Source: UBA668 sp046086305 (lineage in GTDB: Bacteria > Actinomycetota > Acidimicrobiia > Acidimicrobiales > Ilumatobacteraceae). From it: 64,000 nt of DNA. The DNA is taken from contig JBJSXI010000044.1 in NCBI GenBank assembly GCA_046086305.1, forward strand, positions 20,357 through 84,356, read 5' to 3'. Each line of letters begins with the position of its first letter. Positions within the stretch are counted from its first letter, which is position 1. The position numbers and the translations under genes were made by a program. Shown in pieces: positions 7,200 through 15,614 of the stretch. Under the pieces are notes generated by a model. It did no database searches. It had not been told where the DNA came from and saw nothing but the letters and a program-made list of their open reading frames with translations.

Positions 7200-9785
7200 G
7201 TGCGGACCGATCGGGATGCGCTGACGGCATCGTTCGCCTTCGATCTCGACGACTTCCAGATCCGAGCACTCGACGCGCTCGACGACGGTGAGTCGGTGCT
7301 CGTCGCTGCACCCACCGGGAGCGGCAAGACGGCGGTGGCCGAGTACGCAATTCGAGCCACGCTCGCCGATGGCCGGAGGTCGTTCTACACGACACCCGTC
7401 AAAGCTCTGTCGAACCAGAAGTACCGTGACCTGTGCGACGACCTGGGTGCTGGACGTGTGGGTCTGCTCACGGGCGACACCTCGGTGAACGGTGAGGCCG
7501 AGGTCGTCGTGATGACCACCGAGGTCCTGCGCAACATGATCTACGCCAACTCGCCGGCGCTGCGGCGACTCGGACTCGTCGTGCTCGACGAGGTCCACTT
7601 CCTGCAGGACGCCTACCGGGGCCCCGTGTGGGAGGAGGTCATCGTCCACCTGCCGGCGGCGATCAGGTTGGTGTGCCTCTCGGCGACGGTCAGCAATGCG
7701 AGCGAGGTCGCCGAATGGATCACCACGGTCCGCGGCCCGACCCGATCAGTGGTCGAAGAGCGCCGGCCGGTCCGTCTCGAGAACCACTATCTCGTGGGCG
7801 ATGCGACCAACGATCGGCTCCAGCTCCTGCCGACGCTCGTTGCAGGTCGACCGAATTCCGACGCGCGTCGACTCGATGACGAGGGAAGTCGCCATGCCAG
7901 GCGCGGACAGCGCCACGCCCGCAGACGACTCTTCACGCCATCGCGAATCGACGTCATCGACCTGCTCGCAGAGCGCGGGATGCTGCCCGCCATCTACTTC
8001 ATCTTCAGCCGCAACCAGTGCGACGAGGCCGCTCGCAGTTGCCTGTCGGCGGGAATCCGGCTCACCACTGGCGACGAACGCGACCGCATCGCCGCGATCT
8101 GCGACGAACGCCTCGGCGGCCTCTCCGATGCCGACCTCGCCGTCCTCGGTTACGGACAGTTCATGGCCCAGCTCGACGCCGGGATCGCGACCCACCATGC
8201 GGGCATGATCCCGCCCTTCAAAGAAGTGGTCGAGGTGTGCTTCGTCGAGGGGCTCGTGAAGGTGGTCTTCGCGACCGAGACCCTCGCGGTCGGCATCAAC
8301 ATGCCGGCGAAGTGTGTCGTGATCGAGAAGCTCACCAAGTTCACCGGCGACCACCACACGCAGCTCACACCGGCCGAGTACACCCAGCTCACCGGTCGCG
8401 CGGGTCGTCGGGGGCTCGACGACCACGGCAACGCCGTCGTCCTGTGGACACCGTGGGTCGGATTCGACCAGGTGGCCGTTCTCGCAGCGAGTCGATCGTT
8501 CCACCTGCGCTCTGCCTTCCGGCCCACGTACAACATGGCGGCCAATCTCGTGCGGACTTGCACCAGTGAGCGGGCTCATCACCTGTTGAACCTCTCCTTC
8601 GCCCAATTCCAGGCCGACCGCGACGTCGTGCGCCTCGAGGCCCGCCTCGACAACCGGCGCCAGCGCCACAGCGAACTCCTCGAGATGGCCCACAGCCCGT
8701 TCGGCGATCTCGACGACTTCCGCAGACGATCGGCGAGCACAACGCCATCGCGTGACGACCCGGTGGAGACGGCACTCGGGGCACTCCGACCCGGCGACAT
8801 CATCCACGCGCGCAAGGGTCGGTTCGCTGGACGGGTCGTGGTGCTCAGCACGGCAAGCCGGAAGGGGGGCGTGAAGCTCAGCGCCGTGACACCGGCCCGC
8901 GACCTGGTCCAACTGTCGGTCGTCGATTTCGACGAGATTCCCGACGTCGTCGGCCATGTCGAACTTCCCACTGGCTATTCCCCACACGTTCCCGAGTACC
9001 GCCGCGAGGTCGTCCGACGTCTCGAGCGCGCCGTGATCTCGCCCCGACCGCATCTCGAGCGGGGGAGTGATCGACTCCCCCCGACCCACCCGGTCGAGGA
9101 CGACCCAGACCTCGACGAGCGACTCAAGGCTGCCTCACGAGCCGAGCGGGTGGCAGCCGAGATCGCCGACCTCGAATCCCGCATCGAGGGTCGAGGCCGA
9201 TCCGTGGCCCGCGACTTCGATCGAGTGCTCTCGGTGCTCGAGTCATGGGGCTACGTCTCCGACTGGTCGCTCACCACATCGGGCCGCGTTCTCGTGCGTG
9301 TCTTCCACGAGTCGGATCTGCTCGTTGCGGAGTGTCTCGTGCGTGGTCTGCTCGACGACCTCGACGCCCCGGCCCTCGCGGGACTCGTGAGTACCTTCGT
9401 CTACGAGCACCGCTCACCCGAACCGCCCCCCGCACCGGTGTTCCCGTCACCGCTGGTGCGACGGAGATGGCGCGACGTGCTGCGCACGAGCGACGAACTC
9501 CATCGCCTCGAGATCGATGCCGGACTCGCCGAGCATCGCAGTCCCGACCCGGGCTTCATCGACGTCGCCGCTGCATGGGCGGCAGGGGATGACTTCGCCG
9601 ACGTCGTCGACGCCGCCGAGCTCTCCGGTGGTGACTTCGTGCGCACCATCCGCCAACTCGTCGACCTGCTGCGTCAGATCGCGCTCGTTGCACCATCGTC
9701 CTCGACACGTGACGCCGCACGAGCGGCGTCCGACGGATTGTTCCGTGGGATCATCGCTGCGTCGGCGGAACCGGGGGAGACGTGA
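7200..9785 (+). CDS. helY: DEAD/DEAH-box helicase, HelY/Ski2-like
   Basis: An 861-residue superfamily 2 RNA/DNA helicase resembling mycobacterial HelY and eukaryotic Ski2/Mtr4. Motifs in order: LDDFQ Q-motif (about residue 16), Walker A APTGSGKT (about 37-44), TTEVLRNM, Walker B DEVH, motif III LSATVSN, and motif VI LTGRAGRRGLDDHG. The C-terminal 350 residues hold the DSHCT-like region. Start is uncertain: GTG at 7173, 7179 or 7200 are in frame, and 7200 gives the N-terminal length usual for HelY. The tatC-helY neighbourhood is also seen in mycobacteria. Confidence 0.9.
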   Translation: MRTDRDALTASFAFDLDDFQIRALDALDDGESVLVAAPTGSGKTAVAEYAIRATLADGRRSFYTTPVKALSNQKYRDLCDDLGAGRVGLLTGDTSVNGEAEVVVMTTEVLRNMIYANSPALRRLGLVVLDEVHFLQDAYRGPVWEEVIVHLPAAIRLVCLSATVSNASEVAEWITTVRGPTRSVVEERRPVRLENHYLVGDATNDRLQLLPTLVAGRPNSDARRLDDEGSRHARRGQRHARRRLFTPSRIDVIDLLAERGMLPAIYFIFSRNQCDEAARSCLSAGIRLTTGDERDRIAAICDERLGGLSDADLAVLGYGQFMAQLDAGIATHHAGMIPPFKEVVEVCFVEGLVKVVFATETLAVGINMPAKCVVIEKLTKFTGDHHTQLTPAEYTQLTGRAGRRGLDDHGNAVVLWTPWVGFDQVAVLAASRSFHLRSAFRPTYNMAANLVRTCTSERAHHLLNLSFAQFQADRDVVRLEARLDNRRQRHSELLEMAHSPFGDLDDFRRRSASTTPSRDDPVETALGALRPGDIIHARKGRFAGRVVVLSTASRKGGVKLSAVTPARDLVQLSVVDFDEIPDVVGHVELPTGYSPHVPEYRREVVRRLERAVISPRPHLERGSDRLPPTHPVEDDPDLDERLKAASRAERVAAEIADLESRIEGRGRSVARDFDRVLSVLESWGYVSDWSLTTSGRVLVRVFHESDLLVAECLVRGLLDDLDAPALAGLVSTFVYEHRSPEPPPAPVFPSPLVRRRWRDVLRTSDELHRLEIDAGLAEHRSPDPGFIDVAAAWAAGDDFADVVDAAELSGGDFVRTIRQLVDLLRQIALVAPSSSTRDAARAASDGLFRGIIAASAEPGET

Positions 9786-10390
9786 GTATCCGACGCGGGA
9801 GTGAATGGGGGACCGTTGTCGTCCTACCGGACGAGGTCACCGTTGTGACCTCCGATGCCGAGCTGGCGCAGCTCTGTGCCGCCGGCACGGAATCTCAGCG
9901 GCCCATCGCGCTTGCCGGTGGCGACCTCGCGCGAACGATGGGGGGTGGCACCCCGGGCCGTATCCACCGCGGTGCCAGTGTCGTGCGCGCAGCGGTCGAC
10001 ATCGTCGAGGTGACATCGGAGGGGCGATCGTCGGTCTTCGTCGCCCACCTCGTCGCCCGGCGACGCTCGTGGCGGGGGCCCGTCGCATTCGCGATGAACG
10101 CCCAATTCATCGGACGGCACGACGTCGCGCCACGCGGCCACCCCGGTGACGCCCGGATCGAAGTGCTCCAGGTGGCCCCCACGATGCCGTGGCGGGCCCG
10201 TGTGGCCGCACGCCGTCGAGCGATCACCGGTACACACCTCCCGCATCCCGACCTGACGGTCTCATCGGTCACTCGGACGCGTCTGTCGTTCGATCGTCCG
10301 CTGCGCGTCTATCTCGACGGAGTGTTCTGGATGTCGACGACCCAGATCGACCTCACCGTCCGCCCCGCGGCCGTCGAGGTCCTCGTCTGA
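9782..10390 (+). CDS. Truncated diacylglycerol/sphingoid lipid-kinase-like protein
   Basis: A 202-residue protein resembling only the C-terminal part of YegS/DAGK-family lipid kinases. LAGGDLARTMGGG aligns with the family GTGNDFARxLG box. AMNAQFIGRHDVAPRGHPGDARIEVLQV looks like the substrate-domain beta core, and a closing RVYLDGV segment matches the usual DGE. The N-terminal nucleotide-binding half with GGDGT is absent, so kinase activity is doubtful. The start overlaps the helicase stop by 4 bp. Assignment rests on motif similarity only. Confidence 0.5.
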   Translation: MSIRRGSEWGTVVVLPDEVTVVTSDAELAQLCAAGTESQRPIALAGGDLARTMGGGTPGRIHRGASVVRAAVDIVEVTSEGRSSVFVAHLVARRRSWRGPVAFAMNAQFIGRHDVAPRGHPGDARIEVLQVAPTMPWRARVAARRRAITGTHLPHPDLTVSSVTRTRLSFDRPLRVYLDGVFWMSTTQIDLTVRPAAVEVLV

Positions 10391-10407
10391 GGTGGCCACC
10401 CGGCCAC

Positions 10408-10426
10408 TAGGGTCGGGCGTAGGAGG
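10408..10426 (+). promoter_or_regulatory. Promoter -10 and Shine-Dalgarno of the M20 amidohydrolase
   Basis: TAGGGT at 10408-10413 is followed by a strong AGGAGG at 10421-10426, 5 nt before the GTG start. This is one of the minority of genes here with a clear leadered, Shine-Dalgarno-driven start. Confidence 0.5.
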
Positions 10427-10431
10427 TTCCG

Positions 10432-11664
10432 GTGATCGACGTCGAACAGGCGAAACAGCAGGTCTGCGACCGGGTCGACGAACTCGCCGACCGTCTTGTC
10501 GATGCGAGCCGCCAGATCCACGCTCGACCTGAGTTGAACTACGAGGAGCACTTCGCCCACGGACTGCTCACCGACCTGCTCGACGAGCTCAGCGGAGCGG
10601 GTGAACTCGTCGTCGAACGACAGGCATTCGGACTCGAGACAGCCTTCGACGCCACTGTTGCCTCGACTTCTCACCTCGGCGGCCCGACTGTTGCGGTGCT
10701 GTGCGAGTACGACGCACTCCCAGGGATCGGCCATGCGTGCGGCCACAACGTGATCGCTGCAGCGGGACTCGGCGCCGGACTCGCGGCTGCGATCGTGGCC
10801 GAATCGCTCGGCGGCCGTCTGCGGATCATGGGCACGCCGGCCGAGGAAGGCGGCGGAGGAAAGGTCCGCATGGCGCGACGCGGCGCGTTCGACGGCGTCG
10901 ATGCGGCGATGATGGTCCATCCGGCCGACGCGGATCTGTTGAAGATGGACTGCCTCGCGATCCAGGGTCTCGAGGTCAACTTCGCCGGACGAGCCGCGCA
11001 CGCCGCCGCGGCACCCTGGGAGGGTCGCAATGCGCTCGATGCCGCAGTCCTCGGCTACATGAACGTCGCAGCGTTGCGTCAGCACATCCGAGCCGACGAG
11101 CGCATCCACGGCGTCTTCACCAAGGGGGGCGACAAGCCGAACATCGTGCCGGCGACCGCGGCGATGGATTGGTACGTGCGGTCGGCCACTGTGGACTCAC
11201 TCCAGACACTGAAGCGGCGCGTGCTCTCGTGCCTCGAGGGTGCCGCCCTCGCGTGTGGCTGCACGATGCACCACGAGTGGATCGACAATGTCTATGCCGA
11301 GATGATCGACAACGCGCCCCTCGTCGGCACCTATGTGGCCAACGCAGCCCGCCTCGGACGGACGGTCGTCGACCCCCGCTCGGCGGGTCGGTCGGTGATG
11401 GGCAGCACCGACATGGGCAACATCAGCCATCTGGTGCCGTCGATCCACCCGATGATCAAGGTGGCCCCCGACGGGGTCCCGATCCACAGCGTCGACTTCG
11501 CCGAACACGCCGGGGGCCCTGCCGGCGACCGAGCGGTCATCGATGGGGCCAAGGCCATGGCCATGACCGTCGTCGATCTGTGGGCCTCGGCCGACCTGAG
11601 GGCCCGGATCAGTGCCGAATTCGCCGCCCGGCCCATCGGCGTCGACGTACTCGCCGGGCCCTGA
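10432..11664 (+). CDS. M20 family amidohydrolase (AbgB/HipO-like)
   Basis: Zinc-dependent amidohydrolase, 410 residues. Metal-binding motifs: CEYDALPGIGHACGHN (Asp and His ligands), GTPAEEGGGGK (catalytic Glu pair), MVHPAD (His) and a late DMGNISHL. EIHARPELNYEEH-type opening (QIHARPELNYEEHF) places it with the aminoacylase / p-aminobenzoyl-glutamate hydrolase branch. The dimerisation domain contains AHAAAAPWEGRNALDA. The substrate cannot be read from sequence; N-acyl or gamma-glutamyl-type amides are plausible. Confidence 0.85.
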   Translation: MIDVEQAKQQVCDRVDELADRLVDASRQIHARPELNYEEHFAHGLLTDLLDELSGAGELVVERQAFGLETAFDATVASTSHLGGPTVAVLCEYDALPGIGHACGHNVIAAAGLGAGLAAAIVAESLGGRLRIMGTPAEEGGGGKVRMARRGAFDGVDAAMMVHPADADLLKMDCLAIQGLEVNFAGRAAHAAAAPWEGRNALDAAVLGYMNVAALRQHIRADERIHGVFTKGGDKPNIVPATAAMDWYVRSATVDSLQTLKRRVLSCLEGAALACGCTMHHEWIDNVYAEMIDNAPLVGTYVANAARLGRTVVDPRSAGRSVMGSTDMGNISHLVPSIHPMIKVAPDGVPIHSVDFAEHAGGPAGDRAVIDGAKAMAMTVVDLWASADLRARISAEFAARPIGVDVLAGP

Positions 11665-11716
11665 GGGGCTCCTGAGAGGGCTCCGGGCGATCCCCTGACG
11701 CAGCGGGCCCGCCCCG

Positions 11717-11722
11717 TAGGAT
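11717..11722 (+). promoter_or_regulatory. -10 element of the ThyX-like gene
   Basis: TAGGAT lies 8 nt before the GTG start, in a 66-bp gap after the M20 gene. No convincing -35 is visible. Confidence 0.45.
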
Positions 11723-11730
11723 GACCCTTC

Positions 11731-13332
11731 GTGACGGTCTACGTCCCCGAGGAGTTCACCGCCACCGAGCAGGACGTCCTTCGTCGATACTTCACCAATC
11801 TCGACGGTCCGGTGTTCGCCCTGGTGAACCTGCCCGAGGTGGTCAAGGGTGCGCTGTTCGCCCGCTACAGCCGCAGTCCCAAGAGCCTCCGTCGGCTCTT
11901 CCTCGACGAGTTCGTCGGCGATCTCGACATCAGCGGTGACGCAACGGTCGATGCAACAGTTGGCCTCGATCGAGCCGAGGAACTCTACGAGAAGGTGTTC
12001 TTCGAATATGGCGACGACTCGGTCGCCCAGCTCGGCGGCGTGCATCTGGCCTGCGAGCAGGCGAGCAACATCCTCACCAAGGTGCTCGAGTGGGGTCGGC
12101 TGATGAGCTATCTCGAGCAGAGCACGCGCTACATCAGCTACGACGCGCGTCTCGGTGGTCGGTATCGCTTCCACCGTGATCCAGCGATCCTGTCGAGTCG
12201 GTTCGGTACGCGGTACGTCGGCGACATGGACCGGATGTTCGACAGCTACAGCCTGCTGCTCACGCGGGTCACCGACCATGTCAGGGCAACGATCCCGCGC
12301 GATCCGAACGACAGCGACTTCGTCTATCGCACCGCCACTCGCGCCAAAGCGCTCGACGCGGTCCGAGGCGTGCTGCCCGCAGCCGCGTTGAGCAACGTCG
12401 GCATCTACGGATCGGGTCAGGCCTTCGAGGCGCTGCTGGTGCGCATGCGCGCCCATCCGCTGCCCGAGGCTCGGGCCTACGCCGATCTGATGCTCACCGA
12501 GTTGCGCAAGGTGATCCCCAGTTTCCTGCGTCGTGTCGACCTGCCAGAGCGTGGTGGACGATGGACTCATTACCTGGAGTCGACTCGAACACACACTGCC
12601 GAGCTGGTGTCGTCGTTGTTCGCCTCGGCTCCGGTCGAGCGGGCCGCAGCAGTCGAGCTCGTCGATTTCGATCCTGACGCCGAGGACAAGCTGCTCGCAG
12701 CGATCTGCTACTCGCACACCGACCTCCCTGAGCGGCAGGTGCTCGAGCGGGTGCGCAGCCTCGGGCCGACCGAACGGCTCGCGCTCCTTCGCGCCTACGT
12801 CGGTGAGCGTGAGAATCGCCGCCACCGGCCCGGACGGGCCTTCGAGCGGATCGACTATCGATTCGACGTGCTGAGTGACTACGGCGCGTTCCGTGACCTT
12901 CAACGCCACCGGATGCTGACGATCGAGTGGCAGCGGCTCACGCCGAACCACGGATATGTCCGACCCGAGCTCGTCGAGGAAGCGGGGATGTCGGACGTGT
13001 TCGACGAGGCGATGGCTCGGTCGGCGTCGCTGTACGACGCACTCCACCACGAGTTCCCCGAGCAGGCCCAGTACGCGGTCAGCATGGCCTATCGGATGCG
13101 CTACTCGATGCAGTTCAATGCGCGAGAAGCGGTCCACCTGCTCGAACTGCGATCCTCGCCACAGGGGCACCCTTCCTATCGGCGCATCGTGCTCGAGATG
13201 CACCGGCTGATCGACGAGCAGGCTGGCCACCGAGCGGTCGCCGGTGCCATGTCGCACCTGACGACTGCAGCCCCGGAACTCGAGCGTCTGGCTGCCGAGC
13301 GGCGCGCCGAGGCCCGTCGGGGAACCACCTGA
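11731..13332 (+). CDS. Two-domain ThyX-like (FAD-dependent thymidylate synthase family) protein
   Basis: A 533-residue protein, about twice the length of ordinary ThyX, built of two ThyX-like halves. The N-half (about 1-270) keeps YGDDSVAQLGG and YLEQSTRY, which correspond to the family ExSxRY, but has EWGRL in place of RHR. The C-half (about 280-533) keeps DLQRHRMLTIEWQ and FNAREAVHLLELRSSPQGHPSYR but lacks the ExSxRY part. ThyX methylates dUMP using FAD and methylenetetrahydrofolate. Whether this fused form is catalytic is unknown; the halves could complement each other. It is monocistronic by spacing. Confidence 0.75.
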   Translation: MTVYVPEEFTATEQDVLRRYFTNLDGPVFALVNLPEVVKGALFARYSRSPKSLRRLFLDEFVGDLDISGDATVDATVGLDRAEELYEKVFFEYGDDSVAQLGGVHLACEQASNILTKVLEWGRLMSYLEQSTRYISYDARLGGRYRFHRDPAILSSRFGTRYVGDMDRMFDSYSLLLTRVTDHVRATIPRDPNDSDFVYRTATRAKALDAVRGVLPAAALSNVGIYGSGQAFEALLVRMRAHPLPEARAYADLMLTELRKVIPSFLRRVDLPERGGRWTHYLESTRTHTAELVSSLFASAPVERAAAVELVDFDPDAEDKLLAAICYSHTDLPERQVLERVRSLGPTERLALLRAYVGERENRRHRPGRAFERIDYRFDVLSDYGAFRDLQRHRMLTIEWQRLTPNHGYVRPELVEEAGMSDVFDEAMARSASLYDALHHEFPEQAQYAVSMAYRMRYSMQFNAREAVHLLELRSSPQGHPSYRRIVLEMHRLIDEQAGHRAVAGAMSHLTTAAPELERLAAERRAEARRGTT

Positions 13333-13352
13333 TCGGTGTGCCCATGGGCCAT

Positions 13353-13391
13353 CTCCGAGGTCCGTTTCGTCGACTCTCGGAGGTAGCCTCC
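13353..13391 (+). other. Two overlapping inverted repeats in the gap after the ThyX-like gene
   Basis: CTCCGAG (13353-13359) pairs with CTCGGAG (13376-13382). The latter overlaps a compact GGAGG-TAG-CCTCC palindrome (13379-13391). The two hairpins are mutually exclusive. No T-run follows, so a terminator or leader structure is possible but unproven. Confidence 0.3.
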
Positions 13392-13442
13392 CCGCCACTC
13401 GCGTAGGACCCCGACTCACGACGGCGAGGTGACGAGGAAACA

Positions 13443-13907
13443 ATGGCTGCAGACGACGAGGATCTCGAAGCGGAAGACTTCGACGAGGGTGAAGAGGTCG
13501 AGGACGACGTCGAAGACGTACTCGATGTCGACGATCTCGACGAGGAGGAGCTCGAGGAAGACCTCGACGAAGAGTTCGAGGCCGACGACGAGTTCGAGGA
13601 CGAGGAAACCGAGGAGGAAGAGGGCGGTGCGCCGCGTCGTGCCGTCACCGACGAGGACGACGACGACGAGGAGATGCTTGCGCCCGACGATGTCGAGGCC
13701 GACCTCGACACCATCCTCAAGGACCGTCTCGAGGCACCCGACGAGGAAGCCGACGAAGAGGCCGAGCCCGAGGACCGCTCGGATCCGGGGGATCGGCTAC
13801 AGCCCAAGCGAGCCGATGAGAAGCTGTGCCCGAGTTGCTTCCTGCTCGTCCGCCAGAACGCGCCCGGCTGTCCCGTAGCCGACGACGAGTGCCCGCTGTT
13901 CACATGA
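13443..13907 (+). CDS. Acidic protein with C-terminal zinc ribbon (DUF4193-like)
   Basis: A 154-residue protein. The first ~120 residues are almost entirely Asp/Glu with Val/Leu spacing, so probably disordered. The C-terminus carries KLCPSCFLLVRQNAPGC and DDECPLF, four Cys suited to bind zinc. The CPSCFLL block resembles the CSSCFLV of the actinobacterial DUF4193 family, whose function is not established. ATG is preceded by a purine-rich GAGGTGACGAGG. It overlaps the next gene by 4 bp. An acidic, zinc-ribbon protein could be a nucleic-acid-machinery partner, but that is speculation. Confidence 0.65.
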   Translation: MAADDEDLEAEDFDEGEEVEDDVEDVLDVDDLDEEELEEDLDEEFEADDEFEDEETEEEEGGAPRRAVTDEDDDDEEMLAPDDVEADLDTILKDRLEAPDEEADEEAEPEDRSDPGDRLQPKRADEKLCPSCFLLVRQNAPGCPVADDECPLFT

Positions 13908-14326
13908 CCGAACGCCCGTCGGTCACCAACATCGCTGCCCGCGCGGTCGAGGTTGCGATCTTCGCGCCGATCGGGCTCATCGACCTGCTCCGTCATGATG
14001 GGCCTCGGCTCGTCGACGAACGTCGACGTTCCGTCGAACATCAGGTACGCACTGCGCACATGATCGGCAAGATGAGCGTCGCCGTCGCGCGAACGAAGAT
14101 GCGCCAGCGAGCCGAGCCCGCGACACCCGGGACGCAGCGTGTGTCGGCCCCGGCACCCCGCCCGGAGGAGCCTTTTGCCGGGTACGACTCGCTCCCGGCC
14201 GCCGAGGTCGTCGCGCTCCTCGAGCGGTTGCGGCCCGACGAGATCGACCGTGTGCGCTCGTACGAGGCAGCCACGCGTGCCCGTCGGACGGTGCTGGCCA
14301 AGGTCGACCAGTTGTCCGCTGCCTGA
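13904..14326 (+). CDS. Conserved hypothetical protein, lipid-droplet-associated-like
   Basis: A 140-residue protein. A hydrophobic stretch VAIFAPIGLIDLL lies near residues 17-29 and a basic region follows (RTAHMIGKMSVAVARTKMRQR). The C-terminal 45 residues form a helical hairpin with GYDSLPAAEVVALLERLRPDEIDRVRSYEAATRARRTVLAKVDQL. That hairpin pattern (YDxLxxxEVxxxLxxLxxxELxxVxxYE) recurs in actinobacterial lipid-droplet-associated and helical proteins. Function is unknown. It is translationally coupled on both sides. Confidence 0.55.
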   Translation: MTERPSVTNIAARAVEVAIFAPIGLIDLLRHDGPRLVDERRRSVEHQVRTAHMIGKMSVAVARTKMRQRAEPATPGTQRVSAPAPRPEEPFAGYDSLPAAEVVALLERLRPDEIDRVRSYEAATRARRTVLAKVDQLSAA

Positions 14327-14769
14327 TGGAGTTCGCTGTCCGGCGCCTGCGTCGGGACGACTGCACCCTCGTCGGCTGGCTCGAGCAGCTTGCCCGCTCT
14401 GCGGCGGCGGAGATCCGTGGAGGGCCGGCGCTGTTGGCAGAAACACCCCTGGTGGGCGACTGGGGGGATCATGTCGATGACGACCGGCGTCCGACCTGGG
14501 TCTCGACGCTCGACGGTGACGCGGTGGGATTTCTCGAGGCAAAGGTCGATGGCGTGACCCTCAGTGTGCGACAGGTCTTCGTGCATCCCGATGCACGCGA
14601 GCACGGACTCGGCGACGAGTTGCTCGCTGCGGCCGTCGAGCACGCACGGCGGAGCGGATGCGTCCGCGTGGAGGGCACGGCCCTGCCCGGCGACCGTGAC
14701 ACCAAGAACCTCTACGAGCGTGCCGGGATCACGGCCAGGAAGATCACCGTGTCGAGGACGCTCGACTGA
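14326..14769 (+). CDS. GNAT family N-acetyltransferase
   Basis: A 147-residue acetyltransferase fold. The acetyl-CoA pyrophosphate-binding strand-loop is VRQVFVHPDAREHGLGDELLAAA (motif A, Q/RxxGxG/A). NLYERAGI matches the usual motif B ending. Its substrate cannot be predicted. It shares one base with the preceding stop (TGATG), so it completes a three-gene operon with the acidic zinc-ribbon and helical-hairpin proteins. Confidence 0.82.
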   Translation: MEFAVRRLRRDDCTLVGWLEQLARSAAAEIRGGPALLAETPLVGDWGDHVDDDRRPTWVSTLDGDAVGFLEAKVDGVTLSVRQVFVHPDAREHGLGDELLAAAVEHARRSGCVRVEGTALPGDRDTKNLYERAGITARKITVSRTLD

Positions 14770-14790
14770 GGAAGTGACCGCCGAACGGCG

Positions 14791-15576
14791 TCAGCGGCCC
14801 TTCCAGTCGGGTGGCCGCTTCTCGATGAACGCCGTCAGGCCCTCCTTGGTGTCCTCCGAGGCCAGGATCTTGCCGAATTCGGCGTTCGTCATCTCGATGA
14901 GGGTCTTGTCATCCGCAGTGTCGGCCGCGAGCACGACGCGCCGACTCGCCCACACCGCAAGTGGGGCAGCCGCGGTGATCTGCGCCGCGAGAGCGAGCGC
15001 GGCGTCGAGCGCCTCGCCCGGGCCGACGAGTCGATTGACAAGGCCGAGTTGATGGGCGCGCTCGGCAGGAATCGGCTCACCGGTGAGGATCGCCTCCATG
15101 GCCGCAGCTCGTCCGATCGCCCGTGGCAGCCGGAACAGTCCACCGGCGCCGGCGATCAGGTTCCGCTTCACCTCAGCCAGACCGAACGCCGATCTCGTCG
15201 TGGCCACGACCATGTCGGCGGCGAGCACGATCTCGCACCCTCCTGCGGTGGCGAGCCCATCGACGGCGACGATCACCGGCTTCACCCGTTCCCTGTAGAC
15301 GAACCCGGCGAAGCCGCCACGGGCCGTCCCGAGGGCCGCGCCCTGTCCGGAGTTGAGCGCCTTGAGGTCGGCCCCGGCGCAGAACACCGGCCGCTCCTGC
15401 CCGGCGGTCGATGCCGTGAGCACACCGACCCACACCTCGGGGTCGGCCTCCATCGCATCGATCGCGGCCTCGAGACCGGCCGCCACGTCGCCATTGACAG
15501 CGTTGCGGGCCTCGGGACGATTCAGGGTGATGACCGCAACGCGGCCGACGACCTCAGAGGTGACGATGTCGCTCAT
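14791..15576 (-). CDS. Enoyl-CoA hydratase/isomerase family protein
   Basis: Crotonase-fold enzyme of fatty-acid or acyl-CoA degradation, 261 residues. VAVITLNRPEARNAVN is the opening. PVFCAGADLKAL forms the CoA-binding oxyanion loop, and GGCEIVLAADMVVA follows. The first catalytic Glu position is in VKRNLIAGAGG, where the usual ELKLG..PG context is diverged. The end has FIEKRPPDWKGR, typical of actinobacterial paralogues. A TACCGT element (15584-15589) sits 7 nt before the ATG. Confidence 0.9.
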   Translation of the reverse strand: MSDIVTSEVVGRVAVITLNRPEARNAVNGDVAAGLEAAIDAMEADPEVWVGVLTASTAGQERPVFCAGADLKALNSGQGAALGTARGGFAGFVYRERVKPVIVAVDGLATAGGCEIVLAADMVVATTRSAFGLAEVKRNLIAGAGGLFRLPRAIGRAAAMEAILTGEPIPAERAHQLGLVNRLVGPGEALDAALALAAQITAAAPLAVWASRRVVLAADTADDKTLIEMTNAEFGKILASEDTKEGLTAFIEKRPPDWKGR

Positions 15577-15614
15577 GGCGCCGACGGTAGTGGTCGGCGA
15601 CGAGGGGCGACGAG

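Noticed and set aside
7746..9089. A 447-codon minus-strand frame opposite the helicase
   Set aside because: The helicase has all superfamily 2 motifs on the other strand; no motif in this frame.
11197..13443. A 748-codon open frame on the minus strand across the M20 and ThyX-like genes
   Set aside because: It is antisense to two genes with clear motifs, and its translation is His/Arg/Asp-rich with no recognisable motif. High-GC coding DNA produces such frames.
13450..13760. Tandem GAC/GAG-rich stretch considered as a microsatellite
   Set aside because: It encodes an Asp/Glu chain in one frame with mixed codons, and ends in a conserved zinc ribbon. This is protein composition, not an expanded DNA repeat.
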